DNA from: Kingdonia uniflora
Taxonomy: Eukaryota > Streptophyta > Magnoliopsida > Ranunculales > Circaeasteraceae
Reading direction: 5' to 3'
DNA length: 64,000 nucleotides
NCBI GenBank assembly: GCA_014058105.1
Contig: JACGCM010001659.1
Span: 2,170,001-2,234,000 of the forward strand
A program made the position numbers and the translations under genes. The notes under the pieces were generated by a model. The model was not told the DNA's origin. It saw only the letters and a program-made list of their open reading frames with translations, and did no database searches. Each line of letters opens with the position of its first letter. Within the stretch, counting starts at the first letter, position 1. Positions 62,337 to 63,397 of the stretch are shown here, piece after piece.

Positions 62337-63397
62337 CTCTCTCTCTCTTATTTTCTTCTGATTATTTTTATATTTTTAATAATTGTAAACATAAGAAACA
62401 TGTAGAAGTTGTGAGGTCACAGGGTGAACTTGACTAAAAATTGGAAGAAATCATCACTGTTCCTTGTAGAAGTTTTTCATTTATTTATTTTTTGTGTTGG
62501 TGGATAAACCATGATCCTGAGATCGGTAACTCATGACACTATTAGCTAAAATCAATGCCATATCCAGAGTAACAACTCATAGGTATCTTACCAGCTAGGC
62601 TAAGTGTAATTATGCAAACTTTTATTTTCTTTACCTCCAGGCTGAAGCTTTCTATATCAGATTATTTTCTTTGAGATGATTCCAAAATATGCTTTATTCT
62701 CAGAAAAAAGTTGAAATATAGCTTAGTAATAGACAATTTTTTACCAAAAAACACACTATATCAGTATATATGTCAACTTACATGATGAAATATGTAACAT
62801 AGACACTCCGGAAGAAATCTAACATTTGCAGCTTCGCCCCAAATCAGAAAGTTCAATGAAACAAACAGTAACTTCTTTTCCTTGCTCACAGCGTCCAAAC
62901 TGCATAGAATAGTAAATTCATCACAATTTTTTTCTGTTTCTAAACCAGAAACGCTTAAATATGAATAAATATTAATTGTTTATTCCGACTTACTACCACC
63001 CAGCTTCACTTGTTTCAAATAAGACTGATCCTCTAATATACGTAAGCTTCAGACTACCCACCCCTGACAAAAATACCCCTCAAAGTTTCACTCATAACAC
63101 ATTGATTCGGTATTTTCATCAAAATGAGGTCTAACTGGTAAAGTCTTGAGTTAAGAAAAAAAAGTGGAGCATGTCTTATTCTAAACAATTAATCTTAGTA
63201 GGTCTAAATACCTACACACATAAAGAATTATTCACCAATAATTAATGGTTTAGGAAGAAATCCAATAATTGAAATTATTCTCTTGAAAGAAACCCGTACT
63301 TGCTCCATGCTGGCTGAATGCACAAGTAGTTACACCACTTGATGTAGTTCTCAAGAGACTTCATAAACACTTTATGTACAGCACCTTCATCCAATTT
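676..63397 (-). CDS. CALS9: Callose synthase 9-like gene (partial, 36 internal exons)
   Basis: Integral plasma-membrane 1,3-beta-glucan synthase (GT48) that polymerises UDP-glucose into callose; the CALS9/GSL10 class is known from Arabidopsis to be needed in pollen development. I spliced 36 exons by eye: 3,768 nt, 1,256 codons, phases matching at all 35 junctions and no stop. Family hallmarks occur in order: the FKS1 motif [18 protein letters not shown], several N-terminal membrane segments, then the loop motifs [47 protein letters not shown] and [11 protein letters not shown]. The assignment to CALS9/GSL10 rather than CALS10/GSL8 rests on exon 1 ([19 protein letters not shown]) and exon 21 ([15 protein letters not shown]). 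Both ends run off the window: about 290 residues are missing at the N-terminus and about 330 at the C-terminus. Odd points are a GA donor after exon 11, a GC donor after exon 14, a 25-nt microexon and introns up to 12.2 kb. No promoter or poly(A) site is in view. Confidence 0.95.
1078..1236. mobile_element. hAT-like MITE, copy 1
   Basis: A 159-bp element with near-perfect 16-bp terminal inverted repeats (TAGGTAACAACGACAC and its complement). It is flanked by the direct repeat actctaag at 1070-1077 and 1237-1244. The interior is rich in GACACGGGT/GTGTCGG motifs. 8-bp target duplications are typical of the hAT superfamily; the next base also matches, so 9 bp cannot be excluded here. There is no coding capacity. 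Confidence 0.88.
2459..2506 (-). CDS. CALS9: CALS9-like exon 35
   Basis: Residues 1188-1203: [16 protein letters not shown], the rest of the membrane segment begun at the end of exon 34. The acceptor is GTGCAG and the donor GTGAGT. It has 16 whole codons. Confidence 0.95.
3167..4034. mobile_element. hAT-like MITE, copy 2, with a nested element
   Basis: The termini CTATGTAACAT and ATGTTATATAG belong to the same family as copy 1. The flanking 8-bp repeat ctcgtaga is perfect at 3159-3166 and 4035-4042. The family's CACCTCGTACCCGTGTCG interior is seen at about 3980-4020. The element is enlarged to 868 bp by a second element at about 3225-3673. Confidence 0.83.
3225..3673. mobile_element. Element nested in MITE copy 2
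   Basis: It begins CAGGGGCGGACCTA and ends with a diverged complement (TAAATCCGCACTCG), resembling the termini of CAGGGGCGGA-type plant hAT MITEs. The interior has a run of eight G at about 3619 and a run of C at about 3643. The flanking bases match only partly (ggaca on both sides), so the ends are approximate. Confidence 0.5.
4043..5211. other. Intron remainder
   Basis: The rest of the 2.7-kb intron between exons 35 and 34. It includes a poly-T/TTC stretch near 4358. I recognise no coding segment or paired element ends. Confidence 0.5.
5212..5388 (-). CDS. CALS9: CALS9-like exon 34
   Basis: Residues 1129-1187, 59 whole codons: [20 protein letters not shown], then [20 protein letters not shown], then [19 protein letters not shown], where the C-terminal membrane cluster begins. 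The acceptor is TGTAG and the donor GTATGC. Confidence 0.97.
5535..5587 (-). CDS. CALS9: CALS9-like exon 33
   Basis: Residues 1111-1128: [17 protein letters not shown], conserved directly after SEDIFAG. The acceptor is TTCAG and the donor GTAAAA. Confidence 0.95.
5875..6385 (+). mobile_element. LINE 3' fragment
   Basis: The plus-strand translation starts with a zinc-knuckle-like [15 protein letters not shown], as found after plant LINE reverse transcriptases. It continues with a decayed tail similar to the fragment at 56140 ([11 protein letters not shown]...). It ends in an A-rich tract (caaaaaaagaaagaaag). Stops and frameshifts throughout mark it as a relic. It is antisense to the callose synthase gene. 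Confidence 0.6.
6531..7070 (+). pseudogene. LINE reverse transcriptase, N-terminal part
   Basis: A 179-codon open stretch with the plant L1 RT lead-in. [20 protein letters not shown] matches the usual 'EDP.EIA.H.V.YF..LF' segment. It is followed by [13 protein letters not shown] (the PGPDGF block with GPD changed to GLM), [16 protein letters not shown] and QSAFIKGR. The frame is broken after VLSSLVF; the rest of the RT continues in other frames. Confidence 0.85.
7357..7707 (+). pseudogene. LINE reverse transcriptase, thumb region
   Basis: A 116-codon stretch following [24 protein letters not shown], then [10 protein letters not shown], then [15 protein letters not shown] are standard post-YADD blocks of plant LINEs. 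It ends at a stop after YKWPH. Confidence 0.85.
8793..9146 (+). pseudogene. LINE RNase H domain
   Basis: [20 protein letters not shown] is the RNase H start with its catalytic Asp in NTDGAS, followed by [11 protein letters not shown] and a VELMG segment in place of the usual AE..AL. It is cut by a stop after [11 protein letters not shown], before the last catalytic Asp. Confidence 0.83.
9486..10076. other. Intron with diverged MITE-like interior
   Basis: Positions 9735-9850 carry GACACTGACAC, GACACGTGTGTCTG and GTGTCGGACGCCC motifs, as in the interior of the hAT-like MITE family. I could not find paired termini or a target duplication. Confidence 0.4.
10077..10189 (-). CDS. CALS9: CALS9-like exon 32
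   Basis: Residues 1073-1111: [20 protein letters not shown], then [28 protein letters not shown] is a core GT48 motif. The acceptor is GATAG and the donor GTAAAA. The next intron is 4.5 kb with LINE remnants. Confidence 0.97.
10278..10361 (-). CDS. CALS9: CALS9-like exon 31
   Basis: Residues 1045-1073: [20 protein letters not shown], then RVLATPL. The acceptor is TGCAG and the donor GTAAGT. It ends two bases into a Lys codon. Confidence 0.96.
10362..11301. other. Intron without recognised elements
   Basis: Intron between exons 31 and 30. There is a G-rich tract at about 10750-10766. Short open frames here (for example 10917-11138) lack any similarity I recognise. Confidence 0.5.
11302..11417 (-). 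CDS. CALS9: CALS9-like exon 30
   Basis: Residues 1007-1045: [20 protein letters not shown], then [10 protein letters not shown]. The acceptor is CCTAG and the donor GTATAT. It ends two bases into a Ser codon. Confidence 0.96.
11418..12022. other. Intron without recognised elements
   Basis: Intron between exons 30 and 29, 605 bp. I see no repeats or coding signal beyond short chance frames. Confidence 0.5.
12023..12142 (-). CDS. CALS9: CALS9-like exon 29
   Basis: Residues 967-1006, 40 whole codons: [20 protein letters not shown], then [38 protein letters not shown] is an almost invariant GT48 block. The acceptor is AACAG and the donor GTCAAT. Confidence 0.97.
12387..12860 (+). repeat. 5' LTR of small LTR element
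   Basis: Left direct repeat, with clear similarity to 13600-14066 along its whole length. Ends are approximate because the terminal dinucleotides are not clear. Confidence 0.7.
12862..12874 (+). other. Primer-binding-site-like sequence
   Basis: TGGTAGCAGAGCA directly after the left LTR. It differs by one base from TGGTATCAGAGC, the usual initiator tRNA-Met primer site. Confidence 0.65.
13466..13595. mobile_element. hAT-like MITE, copy 3
   Basis: A 130-bp element with termini CTAGGTAACAACGACAC and GTGTCATTGCTACCTAG. It is flanked by a perfect 8-bp repeat ggtgcgat at 13458-13465 and 13596-13603. The interior is in the opposite orientation to copies 1 and 4. Confidence 0.88.
13600..14066 (+). 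repeat. 3' LTR of small LTR element
   Basis: Right direct repeat matching 12387-12860. It starts at TGCGATGAAAAGG, overlapping the target duplication of the adjacent MITE. Confidence 0.7.
14067..14907. other. Intron without recognised elements
   Basis: Part of the 4.8-kb intron between exons 29 and 28. A 14507-14758 frame has no similarity I recognise. Confidence 0.45.
14908..15870. mobile_element. Palindromic TRIM-like LTR array
   Basis: Four related units of about 165-260 bp: two in one orientation (about 14908-15165 and 15166-15400) and two inverted (about 15468-15630 and 15632-15870). The outer ends are TGTCACAACC and GGGTCGTGACA. Shared blocks include GCGGGTATTGGAAAG, GCGCCTAGCCCATTAGCG, CACCGAG and GGGGATAATATCGG. 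Short TG-starting repeats without coding sequence fit TRIM-type LTRs. A non-TRIM foldback element is an alternative. Confidence 0.65.
15871..16978. other. Intron without recognised elements
   Basis: AT-rich intron upstream of exon 28 in genomic order. I see no paired repeats or coding similarity. Confidence 0.5.
16979..17093 (-). CDS. CALS9: CALS9-like exon 28
   Basis: Residues 928-966: [20 protein letters not shown], then [18 protein letters not shown]. The acceptor is CTAG and the donor GTTTGT. The next intron is 4.8 kb, with an LTR element and a TRIM-like palindrome. Confidence 0.95.
17199..17376 (-). CDS. CALS9: CALS9-like exon 27
   Basis: Residues 869-928: [20 protein letters not shown], then QIYGKQK, then [22 protein letters not shown] is conserved in GT48. 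The acceptor is GACAG and the donor GTTAAT. It ends two bases into a Gln codon. Confidence 0.95.
17608..17676 (-). CDS. CALS9: CALS9-like exon 26
   Basis: Residues 846-869: [20 protein letters not shown], then TTG. It continues the block begun in exon 25. The acceptor is GTGCAG and the donor GTTAGC. Confidence 0.95.
18085..18219 (-). CDS. CALS9: CALS9-like exon 25
   Basis: Residues 801-846: [20 protein letters not shown], then [36 protein letters not shown] is one of the most conserved blocks of the catalytic loop. The acceptor is TGCAG and the donor GTATAT. Confidence 0.96.
18220..20159. other. Intron with small tandem duplications
   Basis: Left part of the 6.7-kb intron between exons 25 and 24. 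Direct duplications are visible: about 22 bp at 18246-18290 (agtgactgggaatattgttg twice), 25 bp at about 18349-18398 (cttttaaaaatagtattacg twice), and about 75 bp at 19577-19711. I see no coding signal. Confidence 0.6.
20160..21490 (-). mobile_element. Inverted internal fragment of a gag-only LTR element
   Basis: The minus-strand frames (for example 21124-21525 with [42 protein letters not shown]) match the plus-strand element at 21960-22190 (SNKLMTKQ..., [26 protein letters not shown]). [13 protein letters not shown] segment near 20830 matches the repeat region at 22560-22720. The fragment runs the opposite way to its neighbour and is GC-richer than the flanking introns. Confidence 0.7.
21485..21814 (+). 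repeat. 5' LTR of the gag-only element
   Basis: It begins TGAGATAGGTCGAGG and ends with CA just before the primer site. It shares GGTCGTCA, CCCACGACCTAGG, GGTTTAGTGACCGGT and TCTAAAAGAG blocks with 24406-24573. The promoter-like CTATATAAGGG at about 21670 may be its TATA region. Confidence 0.8.
21818..21828 (+). other. Primer binding site
   Basis: TGGTATCAGAA three bases after the LTR, close to the initiator tRNA-Met primer site of many plant LTR elements. Confidence 0.75.
22100..22510 (+). pseudogene. Gag-leader frame of the gag-only element
   Basis: A 136-codon frame starting [20 protein letters not shown], charged and Arg/Glu-rich at its end. I know no domain for it. Its inverted relative lies at about 21124-21525. 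Upstream frames are broken by stops. Confidence 0.5.
23827..24144 (+). pseudogene. Retrotransposon gag fragment
   Basis: A 105-codon frame matching the Ty3-type gag core: [20 protein letters not shown], then [29 protein letters not shown], and [13 protein letters not shown]. The part before it (DADGF, LNWW) is cut off by stops, and the CYNC knuckle after it is in another frame. Confidence 0.8.
24406..24573 (+). repeat. Truncated 3' LTR, right-facing arm
   Basis: It begins TGATAGGTCGGGG right after the purine tract and stops at the centre of a 16-bp palindrome (ggtggagatctccacc, 24566-24581). The distal LTR half seen at 21655-21814 is missing. Confidence 0.78.
24574..24753 (-). repeat. Inverted LTR half of the same family
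   Basis: Reverse complement of the same LTR: GCTCTCTACACTCCCC, TAGAGGATTCTCTAGAAC, GAGATCGGTCA and GGTCGTGACGACC blocks, ending near TGACCTATAGCA. With 24406-24573 it forms a near-perfect hairpin-forming inverted repeat. It was probably the LTR of the inverted copy whose interior lies at 20160-21490. Confidence 0.75.
24889..24998 (-). CDS. CALS9: CALS9-like exon 24
   Basis: Residues 764-801: [20 protein letters not shown], then [26 protein letters not shown] is strongly diagnostic of GT48. The acceptor is GGCAG and the donor GTTTGT. The next intron is 6.7 kb. Confidence 0.96.
25094..25254 (-). CDS. CALS9: CALS9-like exon 23
   Basis: Residues 711-764: [20 protein letters not shown], then [19 protein letters not shown] and PVREMMSF. 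This is the N(L)EARRRL.FF.NSLFM hallmark of the glucan synthase domain. The acceptor is TGTAG and the donor GTAATT. Confidence 0.96.
25352..25442 (-). CDS. CALS9: CALS9-like exon 22
   Basis: Residues 680-710: [20 protein letters not shown], then [10 protein letters not shown]. The acceptor is TCCAG and the donor GTATAT. It ends on a codon boundary. Confidence 0.94.
25690..25787 (-). CDS. CALS9: CALS9-like exon 21
   Basis: Residues 648-680: [20 protein letters not shown], then [12 protein letters not shown]. The KE.ETPE.AKGA.KA.QDLYD form is closest to CALS9 among the family members I know. The acceptor is TCCAG and the donor GTATGTG. Confidence 0.95.
25981..26059. repeat. GT/GA microsatellite plus 38-bp G run
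   Basis: TGTGTGTGTGA, then (GA)n at about 26001-26021, then an unbroken run of 38 G at 26022-26059. It abuts the 3' end of the minus-strand LINE, where a tail would be expected. Read from the minus strand it is a 38-bp C run. Confidence 0.9.
26383..26814 (-). pseudogene. LINE RNase H domain (minus strand)
   Basis: A 143-codon frame: [20 protein letters not shown] is the RNase H start with NFDG in place of N(T/V)DG, then [16 protein letters not shown], then [11 protein letters not shown]. It is truncated before the last catalytic residues. Confidence 0.8.
26936..27505 (-). pseudogene. LINE post-RT zinc-binding region
   Basis: A 189-codon open stretch. [14 protein letters not shown] is the 'G.G..I.FW.D.W' block, followed by [20 protein letters not shown], the [20 protein letters not shown] block, and CHMC...THLFWECP. 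All are standard for plant L1-like LINEs between RT and RNase H. Confidence 0.85.
28488..28608 (-). CDS. CALS9: CALS9-like exon 20
   Basis: Residues 607-647: [20 protein letters not shown] and then [18 protein letters not shown]. The acceptor is CACAG and the donor GTTAGT. The next intron (2,700 bp) holds a sense-oriented LINE. Confidence 0.95.
28822..29375 (+). mobile_element. TRIM-like tandem LTR array
   Basis: Three diverged copies of a short unit (about 28822, 29022 and 29222) share CCCACATTGAG, GATCC.GTCC, CACTCTCACTTA, CACCGAGG..TTTTGA and GGTGGGGACA. Between copies are short interiors: about 28984-29025 with a decayed primer site (TGATATCAGAC), and about 29165-29220 with a full TGGTATCAGAGCC at 29172. 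The layout LTR-interior-LTR-interior-LTR without coding sequence is typical of tandem TRIM elements. It lies in the intron between exons 20 and 19. Confidence 0.75.
29172..29184 (+). other. Primer binding site in TRIM array
   Basis: A TGGTATCAGAGCC match to the initiator tRNA-Met primer site, located between two repeat units. Confidence 0.75.
29426..29586 (-). CDS. CALS9: CALS9-like exon 19
   Basis: Residues 554-607: [14 protein letters not shown], then [20 protein letters not shown], then [13 protein letters not shown]. The acceptor is TGCAG and the donor GTAAGT. It ends two bases into the Trp codon completed by exon 20. Confidence 0.95.
29587..30144. other. Intron without recognised elements
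   Basis: 558-bp A-rich intron between exons 19 and 18. I see no paired repeats. Confidence 0.5.
30145..30226 (-). CDS. CALS9: CALS9-like exon 18
   Basis: Residues 526-553: [12 protein letters not shown], then [14 protein letters not shown]. The acceptor is ATCAG and the donor GTAAAC. The upstream intron is 85 bp. Confidence 0.95.
30312..30406 (-). CDS. CALS9: CALS9-like exon 17
   Basis: Residues 495-526: [20 protein letters not shown] and then [11 protein letters not shown], the conserved FAPFWN...LREEDY block. The acceptor is TTGAAG and the donor GTGAGT. It ends two bases into a codon. Confidence 0.94.
30407..31702. other. Intron with AAAG microsatellite
   Basis: Intron between exons 17 and 16. 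(GAAA)n runs at about 30882-30940. GGTGTCAGACATAGACATGTGG at about 30677 hints at decayed MITE sequence. There is no coding signal. Confidence 0.6.
30882..30940. repeat. (GAAA)n microsatellite
   Basis: About eleven near-perfect GAAA units followed by interrupted A/G sequence. It is likely length-polymorphic. Confidence 0.9.
31703..31727 (-). CDS. CALS9: CALS9-like exon 16 (25-nt microexon)
   Basis: A 25-nt exon finishing an Arg codon and then encoding SSIQGSSQ. It matches the short polar TSDTSHQ-like stretch that the family has between the PGAFM block and the FSPFWN block. The acceptor is TTGCAG and the donor GTAATA. It restores phase exactly between exons 15 and 17. Confidence 0.85.
31728..32548. 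other. Intron, possible LINE tail
   Basis: Intron sequence before the MITE. Positions about 32215-32335 (…tgtaatcattcc…gatcaatgaaata) resemble the 3' ends of plant LINEs. No domain can be read, so this is weak. Confidence 0.35.
32557..33627. mobile_element. hAT-like MITE, copy 5, with a nested element
   Basis: Termini CTATGTAACAT and ATGTTACATAG belong to the same family. The flanking 8-bp repeats are cttttatg (32549-32556) and ctttcatg (33628-33635), 7 of 8 identical. Family interior CACCTCGTACCCATATCGG is seen at 33571-33590. The 1,071-bp size is explained by another element at 32614-33206. Confidence 0.78.
32614..33206. mobile_element. Element nested in MITE copy 5
   Basis: The ends AAGGTAGTCAGATGCAATAG and its diverged complement (cgcattaactacctt) form terminal inverted repeats. 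Subterminal GATGCGATCGCAT-type repeats occur on both sides. I found no clear target duplication. It is non-coding and AT-rich in the middle. Confidence 0.65.
33636..34072. other. Intron without recognised elements
   Basis: Remainder of the intron between exons 16 and 15. I see no paired repeats or coding similarity. Confidence 0.5.
34073..34158 (-). CDS. CALS9: CALS9-like exon 15
   Basis: Residues 458-486: [20 protein letters not shown] and then ALHVPLPG. This starts the large cytosolic loop. The acceptor is TACAG and the donor GTAACT. It ends two bases into an Arg codon. Confidence 0.95.
34320..34406 (-). CDS. CALS9: CALS9-like exon 14 (GC donor)
   Basis: Residues 429-457, 29 whole codons. 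A membrane segment ([20 protein letters not shown]) is followed by LGARDRLGE. The acceptor is TCCAG. The donor is GCAAGT preceded by AG, the typical form of a U2-type GC-AG intron (161 bp). Confidence 0.94.
34407..35133. other. Intron without recognised elements
   Basis: 727-bp intron between exons 14 and 13. No features seen. Confidence 0.5.
35134..35183 (-). CDS. CALS9: CALS9-like exon 13
   Basis: Residues 412-428: [16 protein letters not shown], the highly conserved ASLWAPV membrane segment. The acceptor is TTGCAG and the donor GTAAGT. It is only 50 bp. Confidence 0.95.
35184..36402. other. Intron without recognised elements
   Basis: 1.2-kb intron between exons 13 and 12. TACACTCTCTCCGTCTAATTA at 35649 recalls one end of a Stowaway-type MITE, but I found no partner end. 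Confidence 0.45.
36403..36484 (-). CDS. CALS9: CALS9-like exon 12
   Basis: Residues 385-412: [20 protein letters not shown] and then WHDFVSQ, the extracellular loop and turn before the next membrane segments. The acceptor is GTGCAG and the donor GTAAGC. It ends one base into a codon. Confidence 0.95.
36578..36638 (-). CDS. CALS9: CALS9-like exon 11 (non-canonical GA donor)
   Basis: Residues 364-384: [20 protein letters not shown], a membrane segment. The acceptor TGCAG is normal. The bases after the last codon read GAAAGT instead of GTAAGT, so the donor's invariant T is an A. The family reads straight from FAYFLL or FAYFLQ into IKPLV, so this boundary is well fixed by homology. The downstream intron would be 93 bp. 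Confidence 0.9.
36639..40308. other. Intron with unclassified repeats
   Basis: 3.7-kb intron between exons 11 and 10. GACAC/GTGTC-rich stretches at 36835-36905 and 37150-37270 look like decayed MITE interior. Positions 38085-38370 resemble a solo LTR by composition only. An 18-bp C run lies at 38692-38709. The minus-strand frames at 38374-38745 and 39776-40003 are free of stops but match no family I know. They may be a decayed LINE. Confidence 0.4.
38692..38709. repeat. C homopolymer (about 18 bp)
   Basis: Unbroken C run inside the intron; G run on the gene strand. Confidence 0.85.
40309..40361 (-). CDS. CALS9: CALS9-like exon 10
   Basis: Residues 347-364: [17 protein letters not shown], near-invariant in callose synthases. 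The acceptor TATGAAG lacks a strong pyrimidine tract. The donor is GTAAGC. It ends two bases into a Lys codon. Confidence 0.94.
40362..42096. other. Intron with a CA microsatellite
   Basis: 1.7-kb intron between exons 10 and 9. A (CA)n tract is at about 41903-41921 flanked by TATATA. Positions 41060-41080 (actttcgacggccatt) match the start of the LTR at 12387 only briefly. Confidence 0.45.
42097..42286 (-). CDS. CALS9: CALS9-like exon 9
   Basis: Residues 283-346; at 190 bp it is the longest exon here. A membrane segment ([20 protein letters not shown]) is followed by [20 protein letters not shown] and LRFFKWMHQ. The acceptor is TTTCAG and the donor GTAATA. Confidence 0.95.
42507..42630 (-). 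CDS. CALS9: CALS9-like exon 8
   Basis: Residues 242-283: [15 protein letters not shown], then [20 protein letters not shown], a membrane segment. The acceptor is GACAG and the donor GTAAGT. Phase 2 at the end is completed by the first G of exon 9. Confidence 0.94.
42631..43365. other. Intron without recognised elements
   Basis: 735-bp intron between exons 8 and 7. The frame at 42951-43343 is chance coding across intron and exon edge. Confidence 0.5.
43366..43468 (-). CDS. CALS9: CALS9-like exon 7
   Basis: Residues 208-242. It continues the first membrane segment ([12 protein letters not shown]) and carries [18 protein letters not shown]. The acceptor is TCTCAG and the donor GTAAGTTG. It ends one base into a Ser codon. 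Confidence 0.95.
43469..44699. repeat. Intron with a local tandem repeat
   Basis: Intron between exons 7 and 6. Three to four copies of CTTCACA(C)ATATTATAGA lie at about 44248-44370, two of them embedded in a longer duplicated block (…aggaataccaacc…ggatgtct…). I see no coding signal. Confidence 0.6.
44700..44822 (-). CDS. CALS9: CALS9-like exon 6
   Basis: Residues 167-207, 41 whole codons. [20 protein letters not shown] is the conserved lead-in to the N-terminal membrane cluster, and [10 protein letters not shown] starts the first membrane segment. The acceptor is TACAG and the donor GTTTGA. Confidence 0.95.
44823..46117. other. Intron with a tandem duplication
   Basis: Left part of the 12.2-kb intron between exons 6 and 5. 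About 130 bp is duplicated in tandem: about 45677-45808 and 45810-45936, sharing AAAGAGAGCAAAACTTAGAA and GGAGTAAACAGGTCAAAAGA. Confidence 0.65.
46118..46295. mobile_element. hAT-like MITE, copy 4
   Basis: A 178-bp element with termini CTAGGTAACAACGACAC and GTGTCGTTGTTACATAG. The flanking 8-bp repeat ccttttac is perfect at 46110-46117 and 46296-46303. The interior is in the same orientation as copy 1 and closely similar to it. Confidence 0.88.
46304..47890. other. Intron with short tandem repeats
   Basis: A block of about 64 bp (…cccaaaaagcacactccaaa…) is repeated about three times at 47150-47318. A weaker duplication (46811-46895 and 46965-47040) shares tacaacc.tag and aatctctt/ttgaac. No gene was recognised. 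Confidence 0.55.
47900..48973 (+). mobile_element. LINE remnant, left half (split by the chromovirus)
   Basis: The plus-strand RT thumb remnant includes [20 protein letters not shown], then DSYLGG (about 48230-48390), typical of plant LINEs after YADD. A GRMVLVS-like block follows (about 48490). It ends where the chromovirus target duplication GTGGG begins. Many stops are present. Confidence 0.7.
48979..49395 (+). repeat. 5' LTR of chromovirus
   Basis: 417 bp, starts TGTGACGCCC and ends CCGTGTCA. Differences from the 3' LTR: G/A in GTAAAGGTTAG and C/T in GTGCCGCACG. The likely promoter is near the TATATATGTAG at about 49140. Confidence 0.97.
49398..49409 (+). other. Primer binding site of chromovirus
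   Basis: TGGTATCAGAGC two bases after the LTR, complementary to the 3' end of initiator tRNA-Met. Confidence 0.92.
49437..54170 (+). CDS. Chromovirus gag-pol polyprotein
   Basis: 1,577 residues from the first ATG after the primer site; the frame is open further upstream but only through the LTR end and primer site. Domains in order: gag (about 120-230), CCHC zinc-knuckle (C377 onward, C..C....H....C), protease with DTGA at 459-462, reverse transcriptase (about 640-835) with YLDD at 794-797, RNase H starting near D943, integrase HHCC (H1134 to CHIC at 1171), the DDE core D1204, D1264, E1300, and a C-terminal chromodomain (EYLVKWKDL at 1522-1530). All catalytic residues I looked for are present, so the enzyme set looks functional. 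The protein copies the element RNA, and the chromodomain likely guides integration to marked chromatin. There is no frameshift between gag and pol. Confidence 0.97.
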   Translation: MAEGPNATDPAQVLAQQVGGPSINPRPLNTRTRLDQLEDKMLALSGIIDQVTTLEERLDGFSDDQAHVGERLVTLEGVVEGNMATLLDQVAELSSKVNLLVKVVGNGDPAPSGGGIDRPRIKVPEPKAYEGARDAKEVENFLFDMEAYFNVVRPDSEGSKVSMATMYLAGDAKLWWRTKYAEIQSGHCTIGTWDDLKRELKNQFLPENVEFIARRSLRQLKQTGNIREYVKRFSALMLDIRDMSEKDKLFCFLEGLKPWIQNELQRQRVQDLTSAMASAERINDYTPMLGERRPAPSQSSSQSQQRAGSSNNYNKGKNGGYQARSGGDQGHGQNRSGGASAGGASSSNSGREYHRPRNNGGASSSSRFQGRPGNLKCFLCGGNHKAYQCPQKTALNALMASHGGQADDTTQGNDGGETHMGSLYLLNAVTTQLPEVKPKKGLMYVDLSINGQSTLAMVDTGATHSFIAIQEANRLGLCLVKDSSRMKAVNSAAMPIHGVAKLVPVKMGQWSGKVNLLAVTLDDFKIILGMDFLRYHKAVPMPFVNSLGIFGDNPSIIQMSTQKDEGRLLSALQLEKGLRRGELTYLATLRLKPDDQNHDALPAEVSRVLTEFKDVMPKELPKVLPPRRPIDHQIELVPGTKPPAKGPYRMSPPELAELRRQLDGLLESGFIRPSKAPYGAPILFQKKQDGSLRLCVDYRALNKVTVKNKYPIPLIADLFDQLTSAKYFSKLDLRSGYYQVRIVAGDEPKTTCSTRYGAYEFLVMPFGLTNAPATFCTLMNELFRKYIDKFVVVYLDDIVIYSRTMEEHLEHLRLVFQVLRLNQLYVKLEKCSFAQEQVMFLGHVIGGGQIRMDMEKVRAIKEWRAPTEVTEVRSFLGLVNYYRKFVEGYSKRAAPLTDLLKKDFSWSWSEKCQAAFDDLKHAVISNPVLALPDITKPFEVHTDASDFAIGGVLLQEGHPVAYESRKLNDTERRYSSQQKELLAIVHCLRVWRHYLLGMKVLVKTDNLAASHFLTQKKLTSMQARWQEFLAEFDLDLEHKPGRMKNVPDALSRKAELAATSTAAEQSHSYVTSALHDRIREGLAADPQTQAMITLVKQGKTRRFWVEDGLLYTKGQRLYVPRFAGLRRELIKECHDTLWAGHLGWRRTLSLLHRGYYWPNDQNEVMDYTRTCHICQQDKVDRDLPLGLLEPLPVPTRPWESVSMDFISGLPKTKGYGSILVIIDRFSKYATFIPTPIVCTAEKTARLFVKHVVKYWGVPKDIVSDRDPRFTGKFWREVFRLLGSTLNFSTSNHPQSDGQTERFNAMLEEYLRHFVRVNKKDWGELLDVAQFCFNLQKSSSTNKSPSEILLGQQPLTPHTVTADYKGSVPRAYQFAKEWQRNTDIARASLEKASARMKKWADQKRQLDSFQVGDLVLIKRSHLKQRGDRIHQGLVSKYIGPMPIIGKVGKVSYKLQLPSHLRFIHPVFHASTLKPYHQDTEDPSRTTVRPHVPLKPVRSSEVPESVLDHRVTHVDPDTKEEVYEYLVKWKDLPDTEASWEHQDSHPLLVRLRKTESKQERKENRQRWKQKKKSTRASPN
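54169..54181 (+). other. Polypurine tract of chromovirus
   Basis: GAGTGGGAGAGAG immediately before the 3' LTR, overlapping the stop codon end. Expected primer for plus-strand synthesis. Confidence 0.85.
54182..54598 (+). repeat. 3' LTR of chromovirus
   Basis: 417 bp, equal in length to the 5' LTR and identical to it except at two sites. It is followed directly by the target duplication GTGGG. Confidence 0.97.
54604..55830 (+). mobile_element. LINE remnant, right half
   Basis: It continues the split element: [20 protein letters not shown] (about 54672), [20 protein letters not shown] (zinc-knuckle, about 54865), and a decayed RNase H near 55320-55520 with [17 protein letters not shown]. It ends in a GCAACAAAAAAAG tail near 55828. 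The order of domains fits the left half exactly. Confidence 0.75.
56140..56563 (+). mobile_element. LINE 3' fragment with poly(A)
   Basis: A plus-strand frame (56085-56402) contains [20 protein letters not shown], then [20 protein letters not shown], the region after the zinc-knuckle in a LINE family lacking RNase H here. It ends with ATCAAAAAAAAAAAAAC at about 56547. It is the best-preserved copy of a tail also seen at 5875, 59870 and 63780. Confidence 0.78.
56750..56900 (-). repeat. LTR fragment related to the 24.6-kb element
   Basis: GATTATTCTCTAGAATAAAA, GGAAACTACT, GAGATCGGTCACGTAGG and GGTCGTGAG match the inverted LTR half at 24574-24753 in the same order. No interior is attached. Confidence 0.55.
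56994..57072 (-). CDS. CALS9: CALS9-like exon 5
   Basis: Residues 140-166: [15 protein letters not shown], then [10 protein letters not shown]. The acceptor is TTCAG and the donor GTATGTG. The next intron is 12,171 bp, the largest in view, and contains a LINE with an intact chromovirus nested in it. Confidence 0.95.
57073..57551. other. Intron without recognised elements
   Basis: 479-bp AT-rich intron between exons 5 and 4. The frame at 57202-57411 is Phe/Lys/Leu-rich chance sequence. Confidence 0.5.
57552..57628 (-). CDS. CALS9: CALS9-like exon 4
   Basis: Residues 115-140, containing the conserved stretch [14 protein letters not shown]. The acceptor is TGCAG and the donor GTAAGA. It ends two bases into a Trp codon, completed by the first G of exon 5. 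Confidence 0.95.
57629..58840. other. Intron without recognised elements
   Basis: Left part of the 4.3-kb intron between exons 4 and 3. I see no paired repeats or coding similarity. Confidence 0.45.
58850..60178 (+). mobile_element. LINE reverse transcriptase and tail fragment
   Basis: A plus-strand frame (58912-59181) gives [20 protein letters not shown], then [18 protein letters not shown], the RT thumb block 'LI...L..LP.YYLS.F..P..V...LE.I...F.W'. Around 59870-59960, [18 protein letters not shown] matches the tail at 56140. The end TATATTTATCAAAAATAAAT near 60178 matches the tail end at 56530. It is full of stops between pieces. Confidence 0.78.
60270..60545 (+). pseudogene. Ty3/gypsy pol fragment
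   Basis: Two overlapping frames carry the segment just before the RT core of gypsy elements. [10 protein letters not shown] is in one frame; [20 protein letters not shown], then [16 protein letters not shown], are in the other (compare the usual 'RDIQH.IDL.PG..LPN.P.YRMSP.E..EL'). It is cut off after [11 protein letters not shown], so it is a deletion remnant. Confidence 0.72.
60574..60905 (+). repeat. Possible LTR remnant
   Basis: It follows the gypsy pol scrap. GATCGGTCACGTGGTCGTC resembles sequence in the 56750 LTR fragment, and TTTCCTATTTTCATGTAACC and GGGGTGGAGACCTC recall the 21485 LTR. No paired copy was found, so this is tentative. Confidence 0.35.
60906..61933. other. Intron without recognised elements
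   Basis: AT-rich rest of the intron between exons 4 and 3. I see no paired ends or coding signal. Confidence 0.45.
61934..62059 (-). CDS. CALS9: CALS9-like exon 3
   Basis: Residues 73-114, 42 whole codons. It contains [20 protein letters not shown] and then [18 protein letters not shown], both conserved in the FKS1 domain. The acceptor is TTTCAG and the donor GTACGT. The following intron is 4.3 kb and holds LINE and gypsy remnants. Confidence 0.95.
62060..62781. other. Intron with a 30-bp C run
   Basis: Intron between exons 3 and 2. An unbroken C run at 62305-62334 is followed by GGCTCTCTCTCTCTT. Confidence 0.8.
62305..62334. repeat. C homopolymer (30 bp)
   Basis: Thirty consecutive C next to a CT repeat. 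On the gene strand this is a G30 run. Confidence 0.9.
62782..62899 (-). CDS. CALS9: CALS9-like exon 2 (FKS1 hallmark)
   Basis: Residues 33-72. It carries the FKS1_dom1 signature [20 protein letters not shown], the most diagnostic N-terminal motif of GT48 enzymes. The acceptor is ATGCAG and the donor GTAAGT. It ends on a codon boundary after two histidines. Confidence 0.96.
62900..63299. other. Intron without recognised elements
   Basis: 400-bp AT-rich intron between exons 2 and 1 of this list. Nothing recognised. Confidence 0.5.
63300..63397 (-). CDS. CALS9: CALS9-like exon 1 (first in window)
   Basis: Residues 1-33 of the visible protein, beginning [20 protein letters not shown]. It lies just upstream of the FKS1 hallmark. 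The acceptor is TTGCAG and the donor GTACGG. It ends after two bases of an Asn codon that exon 2 completes. The preceding exon lies outside the window. Confidence 0.93.

Noticed and set aside
62779..62796. TATGTAACATAG near 62790 resembling the MITE terminus
   Set aside because: It lies inside exon 2 and encodes the conserved CLCYI segment; there is no partner end or target duplication.
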